Of a stretch of DNA of 64,000 nucleotides, positions 12,840-25,127 are shown piece by piece. Positions within the stretch are counted from its first letter, which is position 1. Each line of letters starts with the position of its first letter. The notes beneath the pieces were generated by a model. The model was not told the DNA's origin. It did no database searches and saw only the letters and a program-made list of their open reading frames with translations. A program made the translations under genes and the position numbers. The DNA is from Ryuthela nishihirai (lineage: Eukaryota; Arthropoda; Arachnida; Araneae; Heptathelidae). Location of the stretch: positions 77,001,501 through 77,065,500 of the forward strand of contig JAWZYU010000011.1 of the NCBI GenBank assembly GCA_038380435.1, read 5' to 3'.

Positions 12840-13850
12840 AACGTTAGAAATTACATCCAATGGATGAGTTAAGAATTGAAATTCTTGAAATTTTATGTCA
12901 TTACTAGAAAAAGGAATAAAAACTATCGAAACTGCCCGAGAAATATGCAAAGTGGAAAGTGAGAGGTAATCTCCATTCGTGCTGCTCAAGCTAGGTTCAA
13001 GAAGTTCAAAGCTAGTGACACGAGCCTCGAAAGTAAGCCGCGATCGGGACGGCCTACATCGGTAGATCGCAACCTACTGTACCGCGCTGTTCAAGCTGAT
13101 TCATCGACAAGCAGTCGCAGGAGAGTCCGAACTTGTTATTCACAAGCGACTATAAGGAGGCATCTACAATGCATTAGTAAGGTAAGGAAGAGTTGTCGGG
13201 GTTTTCCACGTGAACTGACTAGGGAACAAGCAAGAAGTGCTTGGAACAAGCAAGAAGTGCTATAGGAAACTCCTCACTAATCCACGCAACCACCGTTTTA
13301 TCAAGGAGATTGCTACGTGCGATTAAGAATGAATCTTTTTCAGCAATCCGAACACCCAAAAGCAGTGGCTTGACCCAGTCCAGTCAAAAAAAAACTAAGG
13401 CAATGGTGTGAGTTTGGTGTATTTTTGAAGAGGCAGTGTATTTCAAAGTGGTTTCCGAATGTCGACCTCTCCTCTGCACAATTGGAGTCCGTGCACTCTG
13501 TGATGCTTCAACGCTACCCAGGATTGATAAACAGACATCAGGTACTCATCCAACAAGACAGCTCCACAAGGCCAAAGAAAAACTTCGAGAACTGGCATTT
13601 GAGCTTCTTCCTCACCCAGCATATAGTCTGGACCCAGCTCCTTCTGGCTGCAATCCTTTCGCTCCATGGCTCATTTTCTTCGAGGCAGGCGGCTTCAAAC
13701 ATTTCACGAAATCGAAAACGGATGTCCGAAGTTTTTCACCTCCAAGAACCAAGCATGGTATCGAAAAGGAGTCGAACAACTTGCAGACAGATGGCTACGG
13801 ACTATTGAAAATGGTTGTTTATAATGAGATCTTTCACTGAGTAAGGTCCG
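12840..13850 (+). pseudogene. Degraded mariner-type transposase
   Basis: With frame changes the + strand reads ETAREICKVESERVISIRAA, SKPRSGRPTSVDRNLL, then IQQDSSTRP and LLPHPAYSLDPAPS, and finally the GIEK/LADRW pattern. These are the helix-turn-helix, the GRP linker, the second catalytic block and the HPPYSPDLAPSD-type motif of mariner transposases. A 20-base duplication (GGAACAAGCAAGAAGTGCTT) near 13219-13260 and several indels disrupt it. Terminal repeats were not identified. Confidence 0.8.
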
Positions 13851-14476
13851 TTATTTATATTGTAATAATTATTTCTCATTTCTCAAGAAGATGATAAAAC
13901 GAGTAGACTTATGAATCATCCCTAATATTACCAACCATGATTCGAAAATATTTCCTATGGCCCTCATGGAATAAATGTATGGTTAATGATGGCTGTAGGC
14001 CGTTTTTAATCTATTTGTAGACTCGAACTCTACATATACGTTTTAAAACAACTCTCCATAATAACTTCTTCATTGTAATGGGCCAGTTCTTGGATCCAAA
14101 ATGAACGTTTTCATTTTCAATATCAATTGTACCCTGCATTAAAACCTTTAGTGTCCTTTCTTTGCTGTGCTCAAAAAAAAAAGCAATTTGTAGCCACATC
14201 CATTTTGAACCTCAATTGCAAATGGTAAGTTGTCCCTTTCAATTCCCCACGGTACTTAGCAATCCCTAGTCTGTAACAACTTTTCACATTTTACTTATGA
14301 GTAGTGCTACAACGAACTTTATGTACTTCATTGCAGGGATTAATTATTTAAGCATTTAACGATTCCTTCCAAAAAAACCTCCTGTTTGCCACAGTTGTTT
14401 CCATGACGTTCATCACCCAATGTCTTTTGCATAGCGCATCGTCTAGTGCTCATGTTTTCTTTTTCTTCTTCCGCAG

Positions 14477-14641
14477 GAGGCGAAACGCGACAGAGAAGAG
14501 GATGGTGGCTGGTCCGACTGGAGCTCGTGGAGCGTCTGCTCGAGGAGCTGCAATGGCGGAGTCACCTACCAATTGCGCAAGTGTGAAAGGAAAGCCGGTT
14601 GTCCAGGGGAAGCAGCCAAGTACAAAATATGCAATATGCAG
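14477..14641 (+). CDS. ADAMTS-like/papilin-family gene, internal exon encoding a TSP1 repeat
   Basis: This 55-codon exon has phase 0 at both ends. It follows a strong polypyrimidine tract ending in CCGCAG and is followed by the donor CAG|GTGAGT. It opens with a charged stretch (EAKRDREEDGG) and then reads as a thrombospondin type-1 repeat: WSDWSSWSVCSRSCNGG, then QLRKC, a GCPG turn and YKICNMQ. The W-x-x-W-x-x-W and C-S-R-S-C-N-G-G signatures are visible. The last cysteine of the repeat is supplied by the first codons (PC) of the next exon at 34583. In this family such repeats act in secreted matrix proteins and can carry C-mannose and O-fucose. The exon is more GC-rich than the flanking intron. 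Family-level identity is secure; the choice among ADAMTSL1/3, nolo/MADD-4 and papilin is not. Confidence 0.9.
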
Positions 14642-15346
14642 GTGAGTTGGTTAAATAAAATACCCTCCTGCAAAGTTCAAAAGCAATAAAAAAGAGAGTA
14701 ATTGTGAAATCTAATTGTGCAATTTGGTTCTCTAGAAATGTCTCTCTCGCGGAACTTTCTATCGTTAAAGGCCAATGCCAACATTCTGTGACCACATCAT
14801 TTTGCTTGTAAGTCTCTTTCATGCCCTTTTAAGAACACCTTTAATCTTACTTCCCATTCCCCATTGCCTTTCTGAATGCTGGGCACACAGCAAAGCCATT
14901 GCTATCTCTCATTACATAAGTTGCTCATCAAAGATACTTGTAAACATTGCTTGTTCAACCTCATAATTATTCGCAAAACCAAACCGCTTGGTTTTCATGA
15001 TACCTTGATTTCATATACCACGGATCCATCTGCAATGGAAAACATTTAACTTATAAAAGATCGCTTTGGGATTTGTTCATTTTACTTTCACATATGTATT
15101 CATTTAGCCTAGAAAATACCACTGAGCTTGAGGTCATCGGTGGGATTAAGATTTTGTGATTAACGTTACAGAAGAGTTCCATATCAAGCTTTTAAATTTG
15201 GCAAACTCCATGCACGTTCTGAAGGCCAAATCATTCCCCTACAACGTTTCTACATCATTTACAGGCCTAAATAAAACAGAGTAAGTAAAATTAATTTTGC
15301 CAGATAAGTTTAGAAAGATTATATGATCTCCAAACTAATGAATACT

Positions 15347-15530
15347 CCCTAACCAGTATGCCTTAACTGGCATACTGGTTAGGGAACTAGATACTGTTCT
15401 AGCAGGGAAAACTTTAGGCGTTAGCTCTAACTGAGTTGGGGTCAACAGTAACTTCGGTATTAGTAGCGAAGGCCTATAAAAGATAGCTAGTAATAGATTT
15501 TATGATTCTCCTCTGTCCTATACTTCCGAA
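15347..15530 (+). repeat. Dispersed repeat family with terminal hairpin and TATA box, copy B
   Basis: The hairpin arms are perfect over 16 bp (15347-15362 and 15369-15384, CCCTAACCAGTATGCC). They are followed by AACTAGATACTGTTCTAGCA and AAGGCCTATAAAAGATAGCT with a TATA-type motif at 15475-15482. The arm sequence differs from that of copy A while the pairing is kept. Confidence 0.65.
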
Positions 15531-15636
15531 TGAAAAAAAATGATTAAATTACTTTCGATTTTCCTTTGAAATTAATGCTTTTGTGAAAATTTGAAAATGA
15601 AAGCTTTTAAAGAATACAATTGTTGCAAATGAATAT

Positions 15637-16400
15637 TGTTACGACAGATGAACGAGCAATAATGAAACGTGATGTAATTATCATTTTGATGTTCACGTTT
15701 ACTTCAGAATGAGAATTACGTCACTAACCACTTCGAATGAACTTAACTTAGAAATAAAGAATAAGAGAGTTGTAATTAGTAAGAATTTGTGTGAAGGAAA
15801 ACGTAGTTTGTCTTTGTCTGTGCACTATAGTATAAAGAAGAAATGTTTTTATTTGTTGTGTGCGCGGGAGGTTAAATATGTTTTTTAGTGTGGATCTTGT
15901 TAGTGAACGAGTAAGAAAAAGGAAGAAATTCATCGTCTTGTGCGTGGTGATCAAAGCCTGAAAAGAATTGGTTCTGAGAAACCAGTATACTTAGCCATAG
16001 TTTTGGAGTACTTTATTACTAAAACTTTAGAAGAAAGTCATTTAGTGTATAGTTATTTAGTTTGCTTAGGGATTGGCAAGGTTATTCTTGATAGATCGCA
16101 GGTTTGTTCACAAATATGATTGTACCACTTATTGAGTGTTGCAAAAAGCTTTATTCTATGCTTTGAGTGGAGATAGTAAGAATTATAGAGGAAAGATCTC
16201 TTTGTAGGAATAGGGATAAGGTGTTATGTTCTTTTGAAGGTTTATATTCATTCTGATGAAGATTTGTGTTAGTTAACTTTAGTTTATATAAATGTTTTCA
16301 TTCATACTTTTGAAATAAATTACTTTATTTCAAAATTATTGTTGCTAAATATTATTATTTTTGAACTCGCGCTCAATTTCCATCTGTTAAATTCATAACA
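15637..16400. mobile_element. Solo LTR (copy 1) with 4-bp target-site duplication
   Basis: This 764-bp unit starts TGTTACGACAGATGAACG and ends in CGCTCAATTTCCATCTGTTA then AATTCATAACA, giving the inverted ends TGTTA...TAACA. ATAT lies on both sides (15633-15636 and 16401-16404). A diverged copy is at 40226-40983. The ends and TSD fit a Gypsy-type LTR; no internal retroviral-type coding region lies beside it. Confidence 0.8.
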
Positions 16401-18249
16401 ATATGAATAATGTTTATATGCATTTTACTTGTTATAATCTTGTGCAGATGAATGCGTTTCAAAATATTCAGTTGTAATAAAAGGAATGTGAATGACATCA
16501 TTAACTCACCCCGCATTTGTTGCGAGTGCAGGGCGCAATTGGGCACGTGAAACTAAACGTTCGAGCAGAAAGATAAGTGGAGAAGGCAAATCTGGAATCT
16601 TCCAAAGAATAAAGTTTGCTGTGATATTTAGAAGTATCGGAGAGTCAAGCATTTGATTAATACCACTCAATGAGGTAATGGTTAAATTAATATTTAATTC
16701 ATCTTCGAAAAACTTGTCTCAGCCAATGTATAAACCTTAACAACGAAGGGTGAGTATTAGGAGAGGGATCAAACTGTAAGCAGAAAAACAGTTACCTGTG
16801 GAAAAACTGACGTTGGGGAGATATTTTATCAACATTTATCGTAGTCCAACCAACTGACTCTTTTCCGCAGTTTTCGTCTTCTCTGCATCACTCTCTTTCA
16901 TTGCGCTTTCTCGATCGGAATAGACTGAGAGCCAATTACTCCAAAGGAAACCTGCTGTTAAATGTCGCCGCCTCGTTTTCCCAGGAATCGTAAGGAGTAA
17001 GTTGCATCCATTCATCTCTGGATAAGTCATGCTGTGGAGGATTCATTCGGGGCAGAAGCCGAACGAAATGAATGGCGATTTCGAAGAAAAGAATATTGCC
17101 CACAGTGTAAAATATTAATCATTTGCAAAGATTTAGTAATTAATATAAATGCTAATTAGCTGTTTTATTTATTGATTAATATTAATAAAAATAAAACCTA
17201 ATGAAAGTTTAAAATTACTTCAGCAATTCCCTAATGAAAGTTTGCTTACAGTCCTGAAAATTAAGCATAATAAAAGCACAATTAATACAGCAAAATTAAT
17301 CATAATTAAGCATAATAGGCATAATAAAGCATAATATCATGCAGAAAAACTAAGCATAATAAATGCAGCATGCGTTTCATTTAGAATGTTGCATTTACAT
17401 GCAAATGGGTTTCACCAAATGAATTATAAAAGAAGCATTACAGATGAAAAAACAGAAGCAGGTAAAGCAAAGTTGACTGAAAGAAATTCAGTCAACTTTT
17501 ATGCTAACTTACATCTCGTGTTTCCCTATTTTCATATTATCCTTTAAAGTCCACGACATTTTAACTCTTTAGCCACTCGGCAATTGCTTCTGAAAGCAAT
17601 AATTTATTTTTCCTAAAGCAATAATTTATTTTTCCTAATAGTTTCAACCTATTCATCTCTCTAATGACCAGTTAAAAAGAAAAACAACTGAACATCTTGA
17701 AAATAGAATCTTTCAAGCCAACTTATCATTCTAAAATCGAGGAAATGTCCCTCGAACCCAAATCATATATGAATGACATCAACAATCCTCTTAAGGCTAC
17801 AGTTAATTTTCTCAAACTCCACACAAAAAATAAGGTTATTCTTAAAATTCTAAGCATTTTGATTCTGGAATACTCAAACATGAAAATAATCGCAAAACCT
17901 CCTCCTATGAATAAATGCAATAAATCGAGATACAACCTCAGACTTCCAACAGCAAAATCAAATGGGGCTCAAAACAATTTTCCTCTATCGTCGTATCAAC
18001 TACAAGATGTTAGATGCAGTTGATATTACTGCCCCGAACGGTAAAATGGGAGAGTGATCCTATGTTCCCCAAGAGCACCTAGGGCCTTTCAAACAGAATT
18101 CAAACCACTGCAATAAATTTTTTCTTTTAAATATTAACATTAAAATCAATTATTACCATTTCAGTACGGATAAATTTTTAATACTTTCCTCTGATATTTC
18201 CATATAGTTTTTGTGTCATAGTGCAGTAAGACTAAGATCGTATGTTTAA
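16401..18249. other. Intronic, AT-rich, low-complexity patches
   Basis: AAGCATAATA-type motifs repeat irregularly at 17260-17370 and a 22-bp unit (CAATAATTTATTTTTCCTAA) is doubled at 17598-17640. A 108-codon frame at 17697-18023 is Lys/Asn/Ile-rich as expected by chance in AT-rich DNA. Confidence 0.45.
17469..17499. repeat. Perfect short hairpin (13-bp arms, 5-base loop)
   Basis: AAAGTTGACTGAA, AGAAA, TTCAGTCAACTTT. It lies alone in AT-rich intron sequence; a run of T follows the second arm. Confidence 0.8.
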
Positions 18250-18620
18250 AATTAAATGCACTGCTTTCAAACCTTTTGGAGTCCATGGAACACTTTTGAG
18301 AATTCTAAATTGTTGCGGCACACTTTATGTTCAACTGAGAAGTCCGGTGCTGAAAAATATATAAACAATTTAATGATATAATGATGAAAATGCAAAATTT
18401 TCACTTTTGGTGCTTTTTTTTTCTCAAATTTCAATAACAATTTTACTTTGCCTCAAAAAAAATAAAGGAAAATTTCTAGTTTTGACTTCTTAAGTATCCA
18501 AAATATAATTTGCAATGAAGAGAATAGGCTTAGGATAATTAAAATCTAAGTAAACCTAAATATTTGACTGCAAGCATGACGAAATTCTTTCAATGCACAA
18601 CAGCTGAGAAGCACTGAACT
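18250..18620. mobile_element. Possible hAT-type element
   Basis: CACTGCTTTCAAACCTTTTG at 18259 faces, in reverse, CAGTGCTTCTCAGCTGTTGT near 18616. These resemble the CAGTG(G/C)TTCTCAA termini of hAT MITEs but match each other poorly, and no target-site duplication is seen. Confidence 0.3.
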
Positions 18621-19309
18621 GAACTTACAGTAATTCTCTCTTCCTTTTGCTGCTATTTCAACATTGCACAGTGGCTTTCTCATATTCCAAAAATATTTAG
18701 ATTTCAAAGCAACTGTGATTTTCAATCAATTATATTTTCAAAGCATCCTATATTCGCTTAAAAGATTTTTCTAATAACTGGTGGTGATGAAGTTTAAAAG
18801 CTAGCATCAATTAAACATTTGATTTTGGCTGAAAATTTTGAAGACAGGTTTTTGATCAACGCCATCCAATCAGCAATCACATGTATCTTGTCACATGCTC
18901 TTTGAATGAAGGCAGCAGAAGATTGGTGCTCAAACCTTAAGGTGAAATCGCCATAGTCAGCTTTCCGTTACATGATGACGCTAATACCAAATGTTGGTGC
19001 ACGCTTCACGTGTGCACAAAAAACAGTGGAATGTTCGCGTTTCTCTTCAGTCCTCTGCTTGGAAAAAATGGGCTTCATCTCTCTCTTTCGTCACACAAAT
19101 GTATAAATCAATGATAAAATTAAACTGAAAGAACTCATATCGCCTCTGGCGCATATGGGAATCTCGTTTTCAAAGAGAATGAAATATTTTGCTTGCCTGC
19201 TTTATCACTCCTTAAAAGTTTTAATTAGAATTAATGGATGATGGGGAAAATGCAAATAGTATTTTATTAGTAATTACACAAGATAAAAATCATTTTTTCT
19301 TTTTTCTTA

Positions 19310-20825
19310 AATTAAAAGCGTTGTTTTTCTTACACCCATCTGAGAAGAGGAGCCAGATTATTGTTGTCAGTGGAATATCTCTTTGAAACTCTACTATCGA
19401 AATTTCAAATTTCTGCCATAAACTGATCACTTGTAACAGTCGTTAAAAGTTTTGCCCTTTTCATACTTAGTGATCTCTAACAATGTAAAAAATTAAAACT
19501 TCCTAAGAATTTGAAACAGGTGATTTATATTTCATTGGTACCAATTTAACTAAAAAACGTTTTCCAATTATCTGTTAAAATAAAACAATTGCGCTTCCCA
19601 CCCACCCTGGGACTAAGGGGTCAACTCAATGCTGCCAATGAAAGCTTCACAGTCTTCACATTCCACCACCAAAATTTCAAATTTCTCATCTAAATACATC
19701 ATTTGCAATATTCGTTAAAAAAGTTTAAATTTTCGATTTTTTTTCCACTATTAGAGGGTGCATCTATAGATTTTGGGATATTTGGAGAGTGCAAATCGCT
19801 ATAGCAGTTCATCAACACTTATCCCATGCTGAAAGAAATTTTTATTAATCTCTAAAACAAATAATTATCTCTTAAAATGCAAAAGTTGCTCCCCCCCCAC
19901 ATGGATAAAAGGGAAACTCATTGCTGGCAATGAAAACTTAATGACCTTCACATTCCACCACGAAAATTTAAAATTTATATCATAAATATATCGATCGTAA
20001 TATTCGTTTTAAAATTTTGAATTTTCAACTTTTCCGCAGTTAGAGGGCGCATTTATAGCTTTTGGTACATTCGAAAAGTGCGAATTTCATCAGCACCTAT
20101 CCAACCTAAAACGAATTTTTTATTAATCTCCCAAAACAATTATCTCTTAAACCAAAAAAATTGCACTTCCCCCCTCCCGGATCTAAGGGGTCAACTCATT
20201 ATTGCTAATGAAAATTTTGTGGCCTACACATTCTACTAACAAAATTTCAAATTTCTAATGTAAATACATCATCATCATCCTCAAGCAGCCATGGGCTACG
20301 GAGGTCCAACCAGACCATGCAATTTAGTTCTCCAAGCAAGTCTGTCCAAATCTGCTGCATCTGGCCACTGCACACCAATTCTAACAAGGTCCTGTTTGAC
20401 ATTGTCTGCCTACCGCATCCTAGGTCTCCCCCTCTTTCTGATGCATTTAGGCACACTGTCCATAACCCTATTCGCCAATCTATAATTATCCATACGGGCA
20501 ACATGGCCAAACCAACGGAGTCTCTCTCAGCACAATATGCTGCTTAAAGGAGGTTGCAAACTCCTTTGCCTAACCTCATCATTAGTTACAGAGTTAAACC
20601 ACCTAATGCCCAAGATACTGCGTAAGCATCTAGAATCAAAAGCATCCAGTTTAAATACATTGTTCGTAATATTCGTTTTAAATTTTACAATTGTCGATTT
20701 TTCCACCGTTAGAGAGCGCAATCATAGCATTTGGGAGAAAAGGAAAGTGCGAATCGTGATATTTATCAATACCATCCGACACAAAAAGATTTTTTTATTT
20801 TTCTCTATAAGCAAAAATAATTCGA
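19310..20825. repeat. Old tandem array, unit about 270-290 bp, interrupted by a LINE end
   Basis: Landmarks recur in the same order: ACTAAGGGGTCAACTCA..., CACATTCCACCAC, AAATTTCAAATTTCT (19401, 19673, 19963, 20243), ATATTCGTT, TTAGAGGG(C/T)GCAT (19755, 20041, 20709) and TTATTAATCTC. There are roughly four to five diverged units. The LINE fragment at 20270-20651 splits the last one; removing it restores the spacing. Confidence 0.8.
20270..20651 (-). mobile_element. 5'-truncated 3' end of the same RTE-like LINE
   Basis: Read on the minus strand this begins in the C-terminal coding part (KLDAFDSRCLRSILGIRW), passes through the WFGHVAR and GRPRMR region, and ends with CCCATGGCTGCTTGAGGATG and a (GAT)n tail. 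A target-site duplication TAAATACAT at 20261-20269 and 20652-20660 flanks it, so the insertion is exact. It interrupts one unit of the tandem array at 19310-20825. Confidence 0.93.
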
Positions 20826-22005
20826 TATCTGCAGACGGACAGACAGACGACAAAGTGAAACTACTGTCTCTTTTTTTTTTGTAAAATAAATAATTTTCGA
20901 AAGAGAGAAATAACTACTGTTGTCGAACTCAATTTTGTAATTATTTCTGGTATTTCTTTGATCCCGTGTCATTTCATCCATTTTTCGTATTTTAATTAGA
21001 TCCTCCCCAATTTTAATACAGATGTTAATCTATTATTAACTCTCATCATTTGCTCCCCGTGCCCGTTAGGCTTCAAATGCGTCATTCCTTTTTCCACCTG
21101 TATTTGAAGTCTTTCCTTTACTTTCCTTTAATCTTTTACTATTATCTGTTTATTTTATTGCCCATTCGTCCTACTTTCTTTTGTATCCTTGTTTGCTATA
21201 TTTAACCATCGTTTTAGTTTTATTGTACACCTGACTTTGGCCATTTTAACTTTGAATGTGGATTTCCCTGTCTTTTGCTTCATTTTCTTTTGATATTATT
21301 TCTTATATTACAATTTATGCTGCTGTGTGCCAAGGTAATAAAATCAACCATCCAACCTTTTATGTGTTATCAATAATTTCCTGTTCCCTCTAACATCTGA
21401 GTATTTGTCACTTTCCAGAAAAATATGATGATCTATAAACATATAGTTAAAAGAAATACTATAATCTTAAGAATAGAAAAATAGCTTTTGTACACAAAAT
21501 CAGGAAGCCGTAACAATGGGGGAAAAAAACAAGAAATAAATTTGAATTTAAATAATTGTATACCAGTTTATCCTTTAAAATTTAGAAGCAAAAATAAATT
21601 GTTGATTTAAATCAAAATCATTTGAAAAGATCGGTTGCTAAAAAGGGTTTCCTTTACTCATCGTAAAACATTTATTCTACTCTCTTTTTGGAATTAATTT
21701 AATTTGAGTAAATGGTAATTAGTCATTAAAAATATCGCTTTTTTCTTCACTTTTTAGAGACTCATATAGAATATACTCATACCTAAATGAGTCTTTCTTT
21801 TCATACAGTGCTTACGTTTTTAAACATATTTTTATTGGGTTCTTTTATACATCGAATAGAGTAAGGTCTGAAAGTCTTACAGAGATGAATTTACAAGCGA
21901 TGATCTTTTGGTCTATTTTAAATCATCACGGGATCAGTTTCCCTAGCAGACGCTTCTCTGTTCTGGCTACTCTCGATAATGATTCCAATTTCCTCATTAA
22001 CTCGA
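20826..22005. other. Intronic, no gene recognised
   Basis: T-rich pyrimidine tracts (CTTTCCTTTACTTTCCTTTA near 21110) and AT-rich sequence; no domain or repeat recognised. Confidence 0.5.
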
Positions 22006-22494
22006 CTATTGGCTCAAGACAAAAAATTGACAATCACGATAGGTGATCTCTCTCCTGAAAGTCGCGCAAGACGCGCCATTCTCGAACGCCTTAACAACCT
22101 GGAGTTCGTGTCCCCGAACTCCTCGCGACGTCGCTGAGTTCTGTAGTGGAGCGACAGATTGCCACATCGATGGAGATCGAGAGCTGAGAGACGAGAGCTT
22201 GTCATTAAGAGCACGATACATGCCACTCCAAGAGTAATGCCGTGCTCGTGAGCGCGGAAGAACCTCCAGAGGCGCCCCACGAGGAGTGGCCCTGCCCTGC
22301 ACACAACAGCAAGGATGATGGTTAGAGTCGACTCTGTTGCAGCGAAGAGCTCTCCACAGTTTGTTTTGGATTGCTACGGACATCACGTTTCGCTTCATAA
22401 CGTAAATTTCATCTTTCAGCAAATAACAGATGCGTCCATCTTTGGCTTTGAAAGGAGGAGAGATCAATTCTTGTGGATGCGGCTCTCTCTTCAT
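22006..22494 (-). CDS. Candidate exon(s) in a GC-rich block, minus strand, unknown product
   Basis: This block is clearly richer in GC than the flanking intron and keeps two long overlapping frames open on the minus strand. One frame (22014-22304) encodes a membrane or signal-like hydrophobic stretch (ITLGVACIVLLMTSS), then a basic tail with TQRRR and RLLRRSRMARLARL. It follows an acceptor-like CTTGCTGTTGTGTGCAG. The other frame runs the full 162 codons without a recognisable domain. No repeat family in the window matches this block. It could be an exon of a gene nested in the large intron, a promoter or CpG-type block, or an unrecognised repeat. I cannot assign a function. Confidence 0.25.
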   Translation of the reverse strand: MKREPHPQELISPPFKAKDGRICYLLKDEIYVMKRNVMSVAIQNKLWRALRCNRVDSNHHPCCCVQGRATPRGAPLEVLPRSRARHYSWSGMYRALNDKLSSLSSRSPSMWQSVAPLQNSATSRGVRGHELQVVKAFENGASCATFRREITYRDCQFFVLSQ

Positions 22495-22619
22495 CTCAAA
22501 GCAACTATCTTAACGACACTTTTGTGCAACATTCGGCCAAGTTTAGGATCGTTGAGTGGAATGAAATTATTTCAAAGGCTCATAACTGGAGGATGAAATG
22601 ATTCGATCTGACGAGCTTA

Positions 22620-25127
22620 TCATCTTCTAAAAGTGGATTTATCTGATATGCAAATGAAAACGTGAGACTCGAAGAAGACTTCGAACACAACTCGACGAGA
22701 AATCGAATTGGGAAAATTTAACTTAAGAATTTGTCGTTAATTACTTTGCATTAAAATCGGAAAAAAAAACTAACGGCCCCTCAAAATATTTTTTATTCAT
22801 TTCCATTTTTGAAAACTGAAATTGACATTTCAGTGGTTACTTTAAATTAATTTTCATTCCTATTAACAATTATTGCATAAATATTAAAGGCATTTGTAAA
22901 ATTTAATTACTACCGAGTTATATAACTCATATATATAGAACATGGTTGGCAAGACAATCAGAGAATTGAAAATTGTTCGATATAATGCAATGAATTTTTA
23001 AATTAAAAGTTTACAAATCTTTTTATTTTTTTCTCGATTCATTTCTTTTATTTTCGTCGTCATTTTTGGCATCAATTTTTTTTCCGCAGAATCCATTTCA
23101 CTGCAGCTACAATAGAATCAATGTGAAATCGTACATGTATAGAGAGTGAATACGCAACACCAACTGAAAATATCGAAAAAAATATCACGGGAATTAAAAT
23201 TAAACGCAGAACATCATTCCACCAAGGTTATAAGCCCTTTTTTTTATCTTACATTTGAAATAAAAGAGTATAAAAAAGTTATGAATTGGTCAATGTGAAC
23301 CAATGAGCTCATTCGATTACCTGTCATGTTAACCCAACTTCACAAACCACTGCAGAGTTTTTAAGAAAAGATCAGCAAAATATAGTTTAACAGCAAAATA
23401 TAGACTAACAACATTTTTTCAATAATGGAAACAAGCCACTTTCATTAAACCGTGATTATTTGTTAACAAATATGTGGCGCTTTTTAGTATCAATGGCAAA
23501 TTTTTGTTTTTATTCAGTGATTCCGTTCCAAAATATAGGAGGCGCTTGTAATGCAAAGAAGAAGTCATTGCATTTGCAAAAGGGAGGACTCAAGAGTAGT
23601 TCCTGAGAGTTATCAATTTTTTTTCCCATTTCGAAGTCAAGTTTTAATAAGTTTGATTTTTCTACGTTCACATCGATCCGTTGGTTTATATTTAATCCCC
23701 TTTCGTCGCTGCATTCTGCCAATGCTGAGTGCAGGGGAAAAATTCTCTTCAGCCGAGATGTTATCTGGAGGTCGTGGGTTTGGATTCCACCCGATATAAG
23801 ACAATTTTCCCCCTGAGCCCAGTATTAACTGAACAAAGCGAAGATAGTGGCTTAAACATAAATTTAATAAGTTTCTTTAAAATTAATTAATATTGCCAAC
23901 TTTTGCTAACTGAACATTACTAACTCGCTTATGGTTTGAAACAATGTTTTTGAATTCAATTGCCCGATATCGTTAACAATTGTGTTCATAGCTATCTGCT
24001 TTTATTGGCTATAACAATTCCATAAAGGATAATAGACAAAACAATTTCTGATCAGAAATTATCGTAAATTTAGTTTCATTCTTCTCTATGGCCAACTTCA
24101 GCGATTCAGTTGAAACTTCACAGATCGATTTCCAAAGATTCAAGTCCAACAGACTGAACTCCTCTCAAGACAGAATCCGTGAAGATGGGCACAGAGAGAA
24201 CCGAAAAAACTGAGGATTATTTTAAGTAAGGAGATTTTTTATCTTTCGAAATTTCAAGGATCGAATACGAATAACAACAATTATGATGTCATTGCTTCAA
24301 TGTAGAGGTTTTTTTCTTACACTTTATTCCACAAAATCATCTTTCTGTTGTTAACGCTGAGACTACTCAATAAGATTTTTCTTTTTCTTTTGCGTTTCTG
24401 TTTTTATTTTTAATTTTGTCGACAAGAGGTAGAAGCAACAAAGAGTATATTTATATGCTACCATTAATTCAGTTTTTTCTCCTGCTGTTTCGTTTGTCTT
24501 TTGCGAAAGAAATAAAAACCTTTCGTGTGCGTATTTTTCCTTTGTTTTTTTCACTACATTCTCCACGAGCCAAAAAAAAATGCTTCGCAATACGTCATTT
24601 GAGGAGCACTGCTCTGCATAATTTGAAATAAAAAAATTTCCATTTATTGTTCTAACTACGGCAAACATTTCAAGACGGTAGACTGTACACGGTGGAATGA
24701 AATTGAATCATTCTACACCTTGTGCCATTTGTAATCCTTGTGCAAGTTGAGTTAACTGTTTAAAATTAAATACTGATTTAAATAAATGAAACAGAAACAT
24801 TCTCTATTAAATACACTCGGCTCTCGACTTACACGACTTACACAACATGTTTTTACCATGGCATTGATTTTTAACATGGAAGTTGGTTCTTAAAAATAGC
24901 CGCTGAAATCAAGCGTATAAATAAAAAATAAATAAATATCCCCTCAATCAATTGTTTGCCACAGGGGTTTGGCAAGAGCCTGGTAGTATATACGCCATAG
25001 TAGAAAATCTGTGAGGAAGGCGAGAGTTCAGCAGAAGAACAGCACAAACATCTCGGACCTCAATCCCTTTGATCGAAAGCTAAGCACACATAATTTTCCC
25101 AAAAGAAATAAAGGAAATGCTAGGGAT
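22620..25127. other. Intronic, no gene recognised apart from one SINE
   Basis: AT-rich throughout. The open frames at 24363-24668 arise from poly-A/T stretches. The SINE at 23690-23840 is the only element I can name. Confidence 0.45.
23690..23840 (+). repeat. Second tRNA-derived SINE family, copy 1
   Basis: A B-box-like GTGGGTTTGGATTCCACCC is followed by a body ending TTTCCCCCTGAGCCCAGTAT and AACAAAGCGAAGATAGTGGC. The same end is shared with 35650-35795. Confidence 0.55.

Noticed and set aside
17697..18023. 108-codon frame
   Set aside because: Composition is what AT-rich non-coding DNA gives; no motif or splice context.
24363..24668. 101-codon minus-strand frame
   Set aside because: Built from poly-A/T tracts (KKKKN, FFWLV); no recognisable domain.
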